Below are positions 35,460 to 44,240 of a DNA stretch of 64,000 bases, piece by piece. Made by a program: the position numbers and the translations under genes. The notes below the pieces were generated by a model. That model was not told the origin of the DNA. It did no database searches and worked only from the letters and a program-made list of their open reading frames with translations. The stretch spans positions 62,001 through 126,000 of the forward strand of contig DBRH01000012.1 in NCBI GenBank assembly GCA_002305955.1. The letters are read 5' to 3'. Numbering within the stretch: position 1 is the stretch's first letter; every line of letters starts with the position of its first letter. Source of the stretch: Kosmotogaceae bacterium UBA1373. GTDB taxonomy: Bacteria; Thermotogota; Thermotogae; Petrotogales; Kosmotogaceae.

Positions 35460-35489
35460 TTGGTATCTGGTAATAATCTATGTTAGAAT
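35460..35489 (+). promoter_or_regulatory. Promoter of the PAS protein gene
   Basis: TTGGTA (35460-35465) and TAGAAT (35484-35489) are 18 bases apart, giving a start near 35497 and a leader of about 205 nt before the chosen GTG at 35704. I see no known riboswitch in that leader. Confidence 0.5.
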
Positions 35490-35703
35490 AAAAATGTAAC
35501 CTTTGAGATCCGAGAATTTTGCCAACGTTCATATGGGTTTTCTTTACCGAATATTTTCCACCTCGGGAGAGGTTTTAGGTCGGATCGAAGTTAGTCAAAT
35601 CAATTTTAGTTGCTCGGAAATCGGTTTCTTTCTTTTGGGTTATCGCCAGGGTACTCGTTCCATATTGACTTCTATCCAGTCCTTTATTGCAGAGGTGAAA
35701 CTT

Positions 35704-37131
35704 GTGTTCGATTTCTATTCAAAACCCAGGATCATACTTGTAGGTAGAAGCCAGAAAGATGCAAGAAGATTAATAGAGGCCTTCGATGATCGTTTCGATG
35801 TACGTTATGTCGAAGAGATATCCGATGAATTCAGCCGGTTTTCAGATGCGATGATCTTCGATTATGTAACCGAGGGTATCATCAAAAGCCTCAGAGCGGG
35901 TACTATTCCCTACCTCTGTCTGATCGGAAGCGAGAAATCCGTGGCCAAGCACGAACTCAAGCCGGGCGAGTATCTTCTCAAGGGGCCGGGGTATCTTCAC
36001 TATCTCCCGGAGATAGTCTTTTCGATGCTTGAGAAGCACAGACTTCAGAAGACGCTGGATTTCGAGCGAGAAAAGTACATGGGTCTGGTAAACAGCATGG
36101 GATGTGGAATGCTGATCATAAGAAAACGCGACGGCAACGTGATTTTCTCAAACAAAGTCGCTCAGAGACTTCTGGGCTATGAAGAGAGCGAAATCGAGAA
36201 GACACGCCTCCAGGACCTGGTGTACGATGAGCCGCTCGCACTGAATCTCGTTCTTGAGAGAGAGGGTGTCAATTCAGATAGAGAGATAGTTATGCTGACC
36301 CGCACCAACGGAAAGATATATGTTATCTTCAACACCTCCGAGATGCTTTATGGCGCCGAGAGGGTCGTGCAGTTCACTTTCATGGATATATCCAAACAGA
36401 AACGCGACAGGGAAGAGCTGATCTTCCAGTGGCGCTTCCTGGATAATGCCGAGGAGATCGCCATCGCTGTGGATGAAAGGGGGAGAATCGTTTATCTTAA
36501 CCGTTTTGCCGCCGAAATTCACGGCTACGGCAGGGAAGAGATGATCGGCAACAACCTGAGCAACTATCTGGTGCAGGATGATATGGAGGCCAAATCCAGA
36601 CAGTTTGAAATAATGAGCTCTGGAAAATGGAAGGGCAGACAGTTGCACAGGAAGAAAGACGGCTCTGTTTTCGTCGTCGAGTCCAAGAGAAGCGTTCTCC
36701 GTGTCGATGATAACGTTTATGAACTGGTCATAGGCATGGACCTGACCGAGAGCATCGAGCTTCAAAGAAGTTACAATCTTCATTCGCTGCTGCTTAACGG
36801 CACCGAGGACATAGCGATCGCAACAGATATGGACGGCCGTGTTATTTACATGAACAAGGCCGCTCAGAAATTCTTCAGAACCTCTCTTGAATCGATTCGC
36901 CACAAGCTGCCCGAGGAAATACCATCGGAAAGTCTGCGGGAGTTCCTCAGGAACGGACTCTCCTCTGAACCTTGCGATGAAGGCTCCAGAATAATTACAG
37001 TAGTGGATGATTCAACCAATTCAAACCGTGTAGAGTTCAGCGGCAAAGTCGTCAGAGATGAAGAGGGCGATGTCGGCACGATTTTCATAGGGCGGAGAAT
37101 AGCCGGTTCTGGAAGTAAATCGGTTATATAA
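35704..37131 (+). CDS. Multi-PAS sensor protein with receiver-like N-terminus and no output domain
   Basis: This 475-residue cytoplasmic protein begins with a receiver-like domain (KPRIILVGRSQKDARRLIEA..., residues 7-110) that lacks the usual paired acidic residues. Three PAS-type domains follow: about 120-240 (MLIIRKRDGNVIFSNKVAQR), 245-365 (IAIAVDERGRIVYLNRFAAE) and 370-470 (IAIATDMDGRVIYMNKAAQK). No histidine kinase, GGDEF, EAL or HTH part is present. I start at GTG 35704 because GAGGTGA lies three bases upstream; an in-frame TTG at 35503 has no ribosome site. It may pass its signal to a separate protein. Confidence 0.7.
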   Translation: MFDFYSKPRIILVGRSQKDARRLIEAFDDRFDVRYVEEISDEFSRFSDAMIFDYVTEGIIKSLRAGTIPYLCLIGSEKSVAKHELKPGEYLLKGPGYLHYLPEIVFSMLEKHRLQKTLDFEREKYMGLVNSMGCGMLIIRKRDGNVIFSNKVAQRLLGYEESEIEKTRLQDLVYDEPLALNLVLEREGVNSDREIVMLTRTNGKIYVIFNTSEMLYGAERVVQFTFMDISKQKRDREELIFQWRFLDNAEEIAIAVDERGRIVYLNRFAAEIHGYGREEMIGNNLSNYLVQDDMEAKSRQFEIMSSGKWKGRQLHRKKDGSVFVVESKRSVLRVDDNVYELVIGMDLTESIELQRSYNLHSLLLNGTEDIAIATDMDGRVIYMNKAAQKFFRTSLESIRHKLPEEIPSESLREFLRNGLSSEPCDEGSRIITVVDDSTNSNRVEFSGKVVRDEEGDVGTIFIGRRIAGSGSKSVI

Positions 37132-37140
37132 AACCTTTCT

Positions 37141-38856
37141 TCAATCTATATACCTGTTCGTAATTGGCATTCTCCAGTCCTTGCCAAAGGCCCTTTTCGA
37201 TACTTTTATGCCCGGTGCCCCCTGTTTGCGTTTGTATTCGCTTCTTTGCAGGAGCCTCAAGACATATTCAACTGTCTTTCTATCGAATCCCTTGCTCACT
37301 ATTTCGTCCAGTGAAAAGCTCTCTTCGATATAAAGTCTGAGTATGCCGTCCAGGATCTCGTAAAGGGGGAGGGAGTCCTGGTCTCTCTGGCCTTCTCTGA
37401 GTTCGGCCGTTGGCGCTTTCAAAAAGACGTTGCGGGGTATGATCTCGGTGCCGGCCTGTTCGTTAATTCTCTCGGCCACCCTGTAAATCTGTGTCTTGTA
37501 GAGGTCTTTCAGTATCGCGAGACCTCCGGCCATATCGCCGTAAAGTGTTGCATATCCGGTTGCCATTTCACTTTTGTTGCCCGTAACCAGGACCAACCAA
37601 CCGAATTTGTTAGACAGTCCCATCAGAATGATCCCCCTGATTCTGGCCTGAAAATTCTCCTCGGTTACATCGTGCGGTCTGTCTGAGAACACCGGTCTCA
37701 TCAGTCCATTGATCGAATCGAAGACGCTTTCTATTGGGATCTCGAATGTCTCTACTCCCAGATTTTCGGCCAGTTCGACGGCGTCCTTTTTCGACTCGTC
37801 GGACGTTATTCTGGAGGGCATCATCACGCCTTTGACGTTTTCCTTGCCGAGCGCTCTTACGGCCAGTACGGCAACGAGTGAGGAGTCCATGCCACCACTG
37901 AGACCGAGAACGACCTTTTTGAACCCGTTCTTCTTTGCGTAGTCCCTCAGGCCTAACTCCAGTGAACGGATCAGGTCGTCTTCCTCGGACGAATATTTAT
38001 AAGTCTCTTCTGGCAGAAACTCTTGAGATTTCCTGTGGGGTATTTTTAAGTTTATCTCTTCGACTTCGACCTTCCTGTCGTAGCCCTTTCTCTTGCCTTC
38101 GAGGAGGTTGTAGCGCGTCGATTGATCGGTGTCTATATCTATGACAAGAAAATCCTCCTCGAAGGATCTGGCGACTATTCTATGGCCGTCGGGCATTATC
38201 GCGGTACTTCTGCCGTCGAAAACGAGCTCGTCCTGGCCGCCCGCGTAATTACAGTAAAGCATGCAGCAGGAGTATTCCATCGCTCGCGTCTGGAGGAGCG
38301 ACATTCTGGTTCGGTTCTTGGTCGAAGTGAAGGGCGAGGCCGAGAGGTTCAGAATGAGGTTCGCGCCGGCTATCGCCTGATCGTTTGTCGGTCCGGCGGG
38401 AACCCAGATATCCTCGCATATGTTCACTCCGATCTTCAGGCTGCCGCTCTTGATTATCAGAGGGCGGGAGCCGGGAGTGAAGTACCGTCTTTCGTCGAAT
38501 ACGGAGTAGTTGGGGAGGTTCATCTTTCTATATACTCCCTTTATCTCGCCGTTCTGTATTATCGCCGCCGCGTTGTATATCTCCATCGGAAAATCCACGA
38601 ACCCCACCACAACCATCGTGTCGCTACCGGTCGTGTATGCCGCGACTTCCTTCAGAACCCTGAGATTGTCGCGAAGAAAACCCGTGTGCAACAGCAGGTC
38701 TTCGGGGGGATATCCCGTTATCGTGAGTTCCGGGAAGAGAAGTATTCCCGCCCCGGTGGATCTGGCCCTGTCTATCGAACCGAGAATGATCTTTTTGTTG
38801 GCTTCCAGATCGCCGACCGTTGTGTTTATCTGGGCCATTGCCGTTCTGATTATCAC
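37141..38856 (-). CDS. nadE: Glutamine-dependent NAD+ synthetase
   Basis: This 571-residue enzyme makes NAD+ from nicotinate adenine dinucleotide with ammonia from glutamine. The N-terminal nitrilase-like glutaminase half shows LLLFPELTITGYPPEDLLLH (Glu, near residue 38), VYRKMNLPNYSVFDERR (Lys, near 108) and IGVNICEDIWVPAGP (Cys, near 142). The C-terminal synthetase half has VVLGLSGGMDSSLVAVLAVRA (P-loop, near 300, read in parts), NKSEMATGYATLYGDMAGG near 415 and KAPTAELREGQRDQDSLPLY near 466. GTG start; the upstream PLD gene ends inside it as GTGA. It is last in its leftward transcript. Confidence 0.96.
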   Translation of the reverse strand: MIIRTAMAQINTTVGDLEANKKIILGSIDRARSTGAGILLFPELTITGYPPEDLLLHTGFLRDNLRVLKEVAAYTTGSDTMVVVGFVDFPMEIYNAAAIIQNGEIKGVYRKMNLPNYSVFDERRYFTPGSRPLIIKSGSLKIGVNICEDIWVPAGPTNDQAIAGANLILNLSASPFTSTKNRTRMSLLQTRAMEYSCCMLYCNYAGGQDELVFDGRSTAIMPDGHRIVARSFEEDFLVIDIDTDQSTRYNLLEGKRKGYDRKVEVEEINLKIPHRKSQEFLPEETYKYSSEEDDLIRSLELGLRDYAKKNGFKKVVLGLSGGMDSSLVAVLAVRALGKENVKGVMMPSRITSDESKKDAVELAENLGVETFEIPIESVFDSINGLMRPVFSDRPHDVTEENFQARIRGIILMGLSNKFGWLVLVTGNKSEMATGYATLYGDMAGGLAILKDLYKTQIYRVAERINEQAGTEIIPRNVFLKAPTAELREGQRDQDSLPLYEILDGILRLYIEESFSLDEIVSKGFDRKTVEYVLRLLQRSEYKRKQGAPGIKVSKRAFGKDWRMPITNRYID

Positions 38857-39761
38857 CGTACGCCCCCTCCTTTGAGATACTCTATATGTTCACGATACTG
38901 TCTGGAAAGTCCCTCGGAATCTATTATAGCAACGATTTCTCTGTTCTTGCCCCAGCCGCTCAGGGTTGCGTTTGCCGAGCCGGTTATGACTTTTCTGCCG
39001 TCTATCACAAAGGTCTTGTCATGGATGGTGAAAGAGGCGTCTCCCCAAATAACCTCCATTCCGGTGGAGAGGAAATCTTCCAGAGGAGAAGAGAGGTTCC
39101 AGCTGTCAAGAACGCCCGAAACCCGAACTCCGCGGGATGCCTTGAACTTGAGAGCGGAAAGAACTGACGGATCCGTGAAGGCGAACATGGCGAACGAGAT
39201 CTCGTGTCTGGCCTTCATGAGCTCGCTTATCACTCTCTCCTTTGCCTTTTCTGACGGGCAGAGATAGAATTCCATGTTCTCGAAGCGCTTAGGCTCTCTC
39301 GATTCCCCGCTTATTATAGCTTCGTAGAAATCGACGAAGATCCCGGCCAGTTCCTTTGAATCAATTTGAATGAAACTGTTGGAATCCTCCCTGAGGCTGC
39401 CCTGAGTGAAGTTGCCCGTTCCGAACAGAACCCTTTCTCTATCCACCAAAATGAACTTGGAGTGAATCAGGGCCTGTGTACTATCGGTGAGCATCTCGAG
39501 GGTGGTGAGTTCTCCGAGGGCCCTTCCTACGGTCGAATCGTCGATCATGATTTTGATATCCACTCCCCTTGCCCCCAGTCTTTCCAGGCTCTCCATGACC
39601 TCTCGATCGTCCAGTGAGTAAGAGACGAGAATAACCTCCCTCCCGGCCGACTCGAGAAGCTCTACAATCCTTTCAACGGCAGTCCCGTCGTCTGTGAAGA
39701 AAACCACCGAAAGGACCGCCGCGTTGATTAAAAGCACCAGTGCGATAAACGTCCCTTTCAA
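38853..39761 (-). CDS. Membrane-anchored or secreted phospholipase D-like protein
   Basis: This 302-residue protein has an N-terminal hydrophobic segment (FIALVLLINAAVLSVVFF, residues 4-21) and two PLD half-sites: HSKFILVDRERVLFGTGNFT near residue 107 and HDKTFVIDGRKVITGSANAT near 247, both HxKx4Dx(6)G patterns. The family includes phospholipases, nucleases and cardiolipin synthases; a two-domain, exported form of this size fits a nuclease-like or lipid-acting enzyme. I chose the TTG at 39761, five bases after AGAGGTGA. It overlaps nadE by four bases and lies 18 bases after the tRNA-Ala terminator. Confidence 0.8.
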   Translation of the reverse strand: MKGTFIALVLLINAAVLSVVFFTDDGTAVERIVELLESAGREVILVSYSLDDREVMESLERLGARGVDIKIMIDDSTVGRALGELTTLEMLTDSTQALIHSKFILVDRERVLFGTGNFTQGSLREDSNSFIQIDSKELAGIFVDFYEAIISGESREPKRFENMEFYLCPSEKAKERVISELMKARHEISFAMFAFTDPSVLSALKFKASRGVRVSGVLDSWNLSSPLEDFLSTGMEVIWGDASFTIHDKTFVIDGRKVITGSANATLSGWGKNREIVAIIDSEGLSRQYREHIEYLKGGGVR

Positions 39762-39779
39762 GCCACTCACCTCTACCAG

Positions 39780-39807
39780 AAAAAAAACAGGGAGCCAAAG
39801 CTCCCTG
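39780..39807 (-). terminator. Terminator after tRNA-Ala
   Basis: On the reverse strand CAGGGAGC (39807-39800) pairs with GCTCCCTG (39795-39788) around TTTG, followed by eight T. It lies two bases after the tRNA CCA and right before the ribosome site of the PLD gene. Confidence 0.9.
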
Positions 39808-39809
39808 CC

Positions 39810-39885
39810 TGGTGGAGACGAAGGGATTCGAACCCTCGGCCTATACAATGCCATTGTATCGCGCTCCCAACTGCGCTACGTCCCC
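39810..39885 (-). tRNA. tRNA-Ala (anticodon GGC)
   Basis: On the reverse strand the acceptor GGGGACG pairs with CGTCTCC (one G-U pair), the anticodon stem ATACA/TGTAT surrounds ATGGCAT with anticodon GGC, and the T arm has GTTCGAATC. Discriminator A and CCA are encoded (39813 then 39812-39810). A perfect promoter lies just upstream. It reads GCC and GCT. Confidence 0.96.
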
Positions 39886-39897
39886 ACTCCAGAAAAG

Positions 39898-39926
39898 ATT
39901 ATACACTACCGTCCTTGACTTTTCAA
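39898..39926 (-). promoter_or_regulatory. Promoter of tRNA-Ala
   Basis: On the reverse strand TTGAAA (39921-39926), 17 bases, TATAAT (39898-39903). The start would be near 39891, about six bases before the tRNA. It is the only clear promoter before the PLD-nadE pair as well. Confidence 0.85.
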
Positions 39927-39941
39927 CAGGTTAACAATCGA

Positions 39942-40865
39942 TCAGGCGTGCTTCCTGTTTTCGGAACTCTTCAGCCAGGTTATTACGATCGGACTGGCTA
40001 TGTACAGGGACGAGTACGTTCCTACAACAACTCCGACCAGCATTCCAAAAGCGAATGGCTGAAGTACCTCTCCTGAGAAAATGTACAGTGTCAAAACGGC
40101 TATGAACGTCGTGAACGATGTGTTGAAGGCTCTCACGATAACTTCGTTTATGCTTCTGTTGACGATCGTTTCGATACCGTCGGCCCCGCGCATCTTCTTT
40201 CTGTTCTCCCTTATCCTGTCGTAAACGACTATCGTATCGTTCAGGGAGTATCCCACCAGAGTCAGCAGCGAAGCTATAACCGGAGCGTTGATCTCGATGC
40301 CGAAAATGCTGTAGAAACCCAGAACGATCACCACGTCGTGAACCAGAGCGAGTATGGCCCCGACGGCGAAAGAGAATTTGAACCGTATGGTTATGTACAG
40401 CAGGAGTAAAGCCATGGATACCACCACGGCTATCCAGGCGTAGCCCCTGATCTCCTGGGCCGCGTATCCGGATATGGTGCTTATGGAGAGGATGTTCTTA
40501 TCGGTGACGCCTTCGCTACCCAGCGCCCTGAGCATCTTTCCCCTGATTATCTCTTCGTTCTCGTTGCTGTTGATGATTATGGAGAACCTGCCCGACTCTT
40601 CCTCGGTGCCCTCTTCCAGAAGCGGTCTCTGCTTTATTATCCTCGCGGATGCTAAATTTGCGTCCTCGGCCGAAAGGAGGCCCCTGACCTCTGCCACGGT
40701 CATATTCTCATCGGGAACGGAGACGTTGACTTCTATACCGCCGGTAAAATCCACGCCGAAGTTGAAGCCTTTAGTGAAGAAGAAAACCAGGGAGACTGCT
40801 ATCAAAAGGAGAGAAAGAGTGATATAGTACTTCTTCTTGCCTATAAAGTCTATGTTGAAGGTCAT
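39942..40865 (-). CDS. secF: Protein export membrane protein SecF
   Basis: This 307-residue RND-like protein has six helices and works with SecD to drive translocated proteins out of the membrane on the far side. Motifs: GFNFGVDFTGGIEVNV (near residue 33, D1 region), GYSLNDTIVVYDRIREN near 205 with the acidic proton-relay site, and the C-terminal FTTFIAVLTLYIFSG near 250. It overlaps secD by four bases (ATGA). It ends close to the tRNA-Ala promoter, where transcription could pass into the tRNA region. Confidence 0.96.
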   Translation of the reverse strand: MTFNIDFIGKKKYYITLSLLLIAVSLVFFFTKGFNFGVDFTGGIEVNVSVPDENMTVAEVRGLLSAEDANLASARIIKQRPLLEEGTEEESGRFSIIINSNENEEIIRGKMLRALGSEGVTDKNILSISTISGYAAQEIRGYAWIAVVVSMALLLLYITIRFKFSFAVGAILALVHDVVIVLGFYSIFGIEINAPVIASLLTLVGYSLNDTIVVYDRIRENRKKMRGADGIETIVNRSINEVIVRAFNTSFTTFIAVLTLYIFSGEVLQPFAFGMLVGVVVGTYSSLYIASPIVITWLKSSENRKHA

Positions 40866-42373
40866 CTGGCCTCTCTCCCTTCGTTTACTTTTTTCGTCTT
40901 GAGGTACCTTTCCGGTTTGATGCCGCCGGCCATTGCAGTCAGTACCGTTCTCGAGACAACTATGTTGGTGAACATGGCCCCGATAACACCTATTATGAGA
41001 GTTATGGCAAAGCCCTTAACGGTTCCAGTACCGAAGTAGAAGAGAACGATGCCGGCGAGGATAGTGGTTATGTTGGCGTCGAAGATCGTCCAGACGACTT
41101 TCGAGAAGGCGGAATCTATGGCATTTTCCGTGGTCTTTCCCAGCTGGAGCTCTTCCTTTATTCTCTCGAAGATGAGAACGTTTCCATCGACGGTCATACC
41201 TATCGTGAGAACGATACCGGCAATACCGGGAAGTGTCAGTATCGAACCGGTAAGCGAGACCATGCCCATCAGTAGAACGCCGTTGTAAAGCAGGGCGATG
41301 TCGGCCACGATGCCCATCTTACCGTAGATGACCAGCATATAGATCATTATAAGGATCAGCCCGCCGATACCTGCCCAGAGACTGGCGTTGATGATGTCTC
41401 TACCGAGAGTCGGCGAGAGAACGCGTTTGTTGAAGGCCGAAAGTTCGACCGGCAGGTTTCCGCTTCCGACCAGAATGGAGACTTCTTTGGCCTCGTCGAG
41501 AGAATTGAGCCCTTCTATGACGGCGTTTCCGTCGCTGATCTGTGTCTGAACCAGAGGGGCAATTATTACATTCTCGTCTAGAACGATCGCCAATCTCTTT
41601 CTGATATCAGTGTCTGTGTAGGTCGATTTGACCGAAGTGATCTCCCTGAAAGTCCTGGAACCTTCGGAGTTGAACTTCAGCGAGACCATGAATCTACCCT
41701 GCCCCGGCCTGGGCTGGTTGTTAACCAACGATTTGGCTTCTGTGACAACACTGCCGTCAAGCTCGACATAGCTTGATCCGACGGCGATTCTGGGACTTAT
41801 GAAGTACCAGTTGTTGTTCTGAACCCCGTTTACGTATTCACCGAAATGGAGTTCTTTTATCCAGAAAGGCTCTCCGCCCTGGAGTTTTCGCCTACTTATT
41901 TCCAGAGACATTCCCGCAGGAATAGATGGAGTCGAACTCGATGTCTCTATGGCAAGGACATCGGCGAAATATAGCTTACCTGTCTTTCCAACAAGGCTCT
42001 CGGCGCGCAACACATCTGTGATTCCCGGGATCTGGACCCTCACCCTGACGGGAGGTATATCCTCGCCGAAAGAGATCGCGGTCGTGATCTTTTCGACGGT
42101 TGCTTCGGTGAAACCGGCGGCATCCAGCCTGGTCCTCAAAACCTCGATTACTCTGTCGGCCAGAGCGCTCATTTCTTCTTTCGAAACATCTGTGACCATC
42201 TGGTACTCAAGAAGGGCCCCTCCCTTTATATCGAGACCCAGCTTGATGTTGGCAGCGATCTTATCCAGGAAACTGCTGCCGGACGGAGCATTGCCGTGCG
42301 GTATGAGCAGGGGCAGCAAGGCTCCCACAAGTACCACGACGGTTACGATCAAGCGTTTTTGGTTTGCTCTCAT
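40862..42373 (-). CDS. secD: Protein export membrane protein SecD
   Basis: This protein of about 503 residues is the larger partner of SecF. The first helix (LIVTVVVLVGALLPLLI, near residue 8), IKLGLDIKGGALLEYQ near 36 (D1 signature), the large periplasmic P1 domain, then PVELSAFNKRVLSPTLGRD near 340 and TVDGNVLIFERIKEELQLG near 432 are all visible. I take the ATG at 42373 because the membrane signal begins right after it; an in-frame TTG 42 bases upstream adds a segment unlike the family. It lies 66 bases after yajC and four bases into secF. Confidence 0.93.
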   Translation of the reverse strand: MRANQKRLIVTVVVLVGALLPLLIPHGNAPSGSSFLDKIAANIKLGLDIKGGALLEYQMVTDVSKEEMSALADRVIEVLRTRLDAAGFTEATVEKITTAISFGEDIPPVRVRVQIPGITDVLRAESLVGKTGKLYFADVLAIETSSSTPSIPAGMSLEISRRKLQGGEPFWIKELHFGEYVNGVQNNNWYFISPRIAVGSSYVELDGSVVTEAKSLVNNQPRPGQGRFMVSLKFNSEGSRTFREITSVKSTYTDTDIRKRLAIVLDENVIIAPLVQTQISDGNAVIEGLNSLDEAKEVSILVGSGNLPVELSAFNKRVLSPTLGRDIINASLWAGIGGLILIMIYMLVIYGKMGIVADIALLYNGVLLMGMVSLTGSILTLPGIAGIVLTIGMTVDGNVLIFERIKEELQLGKTTENAIDSAFSKVVWTIFDANITTILAGIVLFYFGTGTVKGFAITLIIGVIGAMFTNIVVSRTVLTAMAGGIKPERYLKTKKVNEGREAR

Positions 42374-42439
42374 ACGGATTTTGCCCGAAGTTCTCGGACA
42401 GACACCCCCTTCCAATATCTACGGATAAAACTGCTATAG

Positions 42440-42829
42440 TTACTGCTTGACTGTCACATCGGGCTCGATCTCTTCTTTGTCGCCCTCGCCCCTGTTAACG
42501 ACAACGGCTATCGCTTTTCTGGTTACGTCGAGTTCCGTACCGGTGCCCGTCCTCAATCTGAGGCTGTCTGGTTTTATCAATGTAATCTTCCCGATTATTC
42601 CTCCCGCCGTAACTACTTTGTCGCCTACCTTTATTTTCTCCATCATCTGCTTGAACTGCTTGTCTCTCTTTCTCTGAGGCATGATGATAAGAAAGTAGAA
42701 AAAGGCGACCATGAGGACCAGCCAGATGATGATCCCAGTGAAGCCTCCGCTCGTCGCACCGGCGTCAGTCGTGGGAGCGGCCGCATCGCCAGCGGGGGCG
42801 TATGCTATAAAACTTAGGATTGGTAACAT
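42440..42829 (-). CDS. yajC: Preprotein translocase subunit YajC
   Basis: This 129-residue protein joins SecDF in the holo-translocon. A single helix (GIIIWLVLMVAFFYFLIIMP, near residue 32) ends in the typical MPQRKRDKQ, followed by KIKVGDKVVTAGGIIGKI and a small beta domain. A short Ala/Gly/Thr-rich leader is in front, more than in most homologues. It starts after AGGAGGAATG and has a clear promoter. Order yajC-secD-secF is the common one. Confidence 0.93.
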   Translation of the reverse strand: MLPILSFIAYAPAGDAAAPTTDAGATSGGFTGIIIWLVLMVAFFYFLIIMPQRKRDKQFKQMMEKIKVGDKVVTAGGIIGKITLIKPDSLRLRTGTGTELDVTRKAIAVVVNRGEGDKEEIEPDVTVKQ

Positions 42830-42866
42830 TTACATTCCTCCTGTCGTGGATAGAGCATTCTGTAAG

Positions 42867-42895
42867 ATTTTACCAGAATAGATTATGCAATTCAA
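42867..42895 (-). promoter_or_regulatory. Promoter of yajC-secDF
   Basis: On the reverse strand TTGAAT (42890-42895), 17 bases, TAAAAT (42867-42872), 37 bases before the yajC ATG at 42829. It faces away from the frr promoter 53 bases to the right. Confidence 0.7.
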
Positions 42896-42947
42896 CTGAG
42901 AATGCATTTGTGGGTTGTCTGTGCACTCGTCACCCAAAACGATGACA

Positions 42948-42956
42948 TGATATAAT
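42948..42956 (+). promoter_or_regulatory. Extended -10 promoter of the frr operon
   Basis: TGATATAAT is a perfect extended -10, 34 bases before the frr start at 42991. No good -35 is visible. Confidence 0.65.
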
Positions 42957-42990
42957 TTCCCATGACTAACGGAAGAAAGGGAGGTTTATG

Positions 42991-43545
42991 ATGAGTAGTC
43001 TTCTAAAAGATGCCGAAAACAGAATGAATAAGAGTGTGGAGAAGATTGTAGAGGAATACGGTCAAATGAGGACGGGAAGACCTTCGCCGGCACTTCTCGA
43101 GTCAGTGAAAGTCGATTACTACGGTGTTCCCACCCCCATAAATCAGCTCGCTACCATCACCGCAACCGAAGACAGAACCCTGATCATAAAACCCTGGGAC
43201 AAGACGGTCCTCAGCCAGATCGAAAAGGCCATATTCGCCTCCAAGCTCGACCTGACTCCGATGAACGACGGTGTAAATATCAAGCTGAACTTCCCCACTC
43301 CGACTACCGAACAGAGAGATAAATGGGTGAAGATAGCCAGAGAAAACGCCGAAAAGGGCAAGATCGCCGTGAGAAACATCAGGAGAGACGTGATAAAGGA
43401 AGCCAGAGATCTCCAGAAAGCTTCCGAAATGACCGAAGACGATCTGAAGAAATTCGAAGAGGATATCCAGGAACTGACCAATAAATATGTTCTCGAAATG
43501 GACAAAGCCTTCGAGAAGAAGAGCAAGGAGATCATGGAGTTCTAA
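42991..43545 (+). CDS. frr: Ribosome recycling factor
   Basis: This 184-residue protein splits ribosomes after termination with EF-G. Typical phrases: [26 protein letters not shown] (read in parts; [11 protein letters not shown] near residue 28), [16 protein letters not shown] near 42, [20 protein letters not shown] near 101 and [14 protein letters not shown] near 127. The second of two adjacent ATGs (42991) is six bases after GGGAGG and is preferred. It is first in an operon running to mutL, overlapping uppS by one base (TAATG). Confidence 0.96.
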   Translation: MSSLLKDAENRMNKSVEKIVEEYGQMRTGRPSPALLESVKVDYYGVPTPINQLATITATEDRTLIIKPWDKTVLSQIEKAIFASKLDLTPMNDGVNIKLNFPTPTTEQRDKWVKIARENAEKGKIAVRNIRRDVIKEARDLQKASEMTEDDLKKFEEDIQELTNKYVLEMDKAFEKKSKEIMEF

Positions 43546-44240
43546 TGAGCCTTCCCGGTCATGTTGCCATAATAATGGACGGTAACGGCCGCTGGGCGGA
43601 AAAGAGAGGACTGGAAAGAATAGAAGGCCACAGGAGAGGAGCGGAAGTTGCCGATGCGGCCTCCCACTGGTGTGCCGATCTAGGCATCAAGTACGTGACG
43701 CTGTACGCTTTTTCCACCGAAAACTGGAAGAGACCGGAGAGAGAAGTGGACTTTCTCTTTGAGCTTATGTTGATGTACATAGCGAGCCAGTTGCAGAACA
43801 TGCTGGACGAGAGCGTAAGGATGCGCTTCATAGGCCGGATAAACGATCTTCCGGAGAAGTTAAGAGGGTTCACGAAGCTGATCGAAGCCAGAACCGCCGG
43901 CGGAAAGAAGCTTACTGTAATAGTCGCCCTCAATTACGGTGGGCGTGCGGAGATAGTAGATTCGATTAACAGGTTTATTGAAAGCCAGAAAACTGACGAA
44001 AAGAGAAGAATAACAGAGGAAGATATCACCGGCAATCTCTATTTACCGGAAGTACCTGATCCCGACCTTATAATAAGAACCTCCGGCGAGGAACGGCTCA
44101 GCAATTTTCTCATGTGGCAGAGTATATACAGCGAGTTTTATTTCACAAAGACTCTCTGGCCAGACTTCACCAAAGAGGAGTTTCTCGAGATAATGGAGGA
44201 ATACTCGAAGAGAAAACGAAGGTTTGGTGCCCATCAATGA
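43545..44240 (+). CDS. uppS: Isoprenyl transferase (undecaprenyl diphosphate synthase)
   Basis: This 231-residue cis-prenyltransferase makes the lipid carrier for cell-wall and surface polymers. The catalytic segment HVAIIMDGNGRWAEKRGLER is near residue 6, then GHRRGAEVADAASHW, TLYAFSTENWKRPEREV near 59 and IRTSGEERLSNFLMWQSIYS near 184, the diphosphate-binding end. It begins in the stop of frr and its own stop overlaps cdsA. Full-length. Confidence 0.95.
   Translation: MSLPGHVAIIMDGNGRWAEKRGLERIEGHRRGAEVADAASHWCADLGIKYVTLYAFSTENWKRPEREVDFLFELMLMYIASQLQNMLDESVRMRFIGRINDLPEKLRGFTKLIEARTAGGKKLTVIVALNYGGRAEIVDSINRFIESQKTDEKRRITEEDITGNLYLPEVPDPDLIIRTSGEERLSNFLMWQSIYSEFYFTKTLWPDFTKEEFLEIMEEYSKRKRRFGAHQ

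Noticed and set aside
35503..35703. Extra 67-residue N-terminus for the PAS protein from a TTG at 35503
   Set aside because: No ribosome site is present there, and the added sequence has no domain resemblance; GTG 35704 has GAGGTGA.
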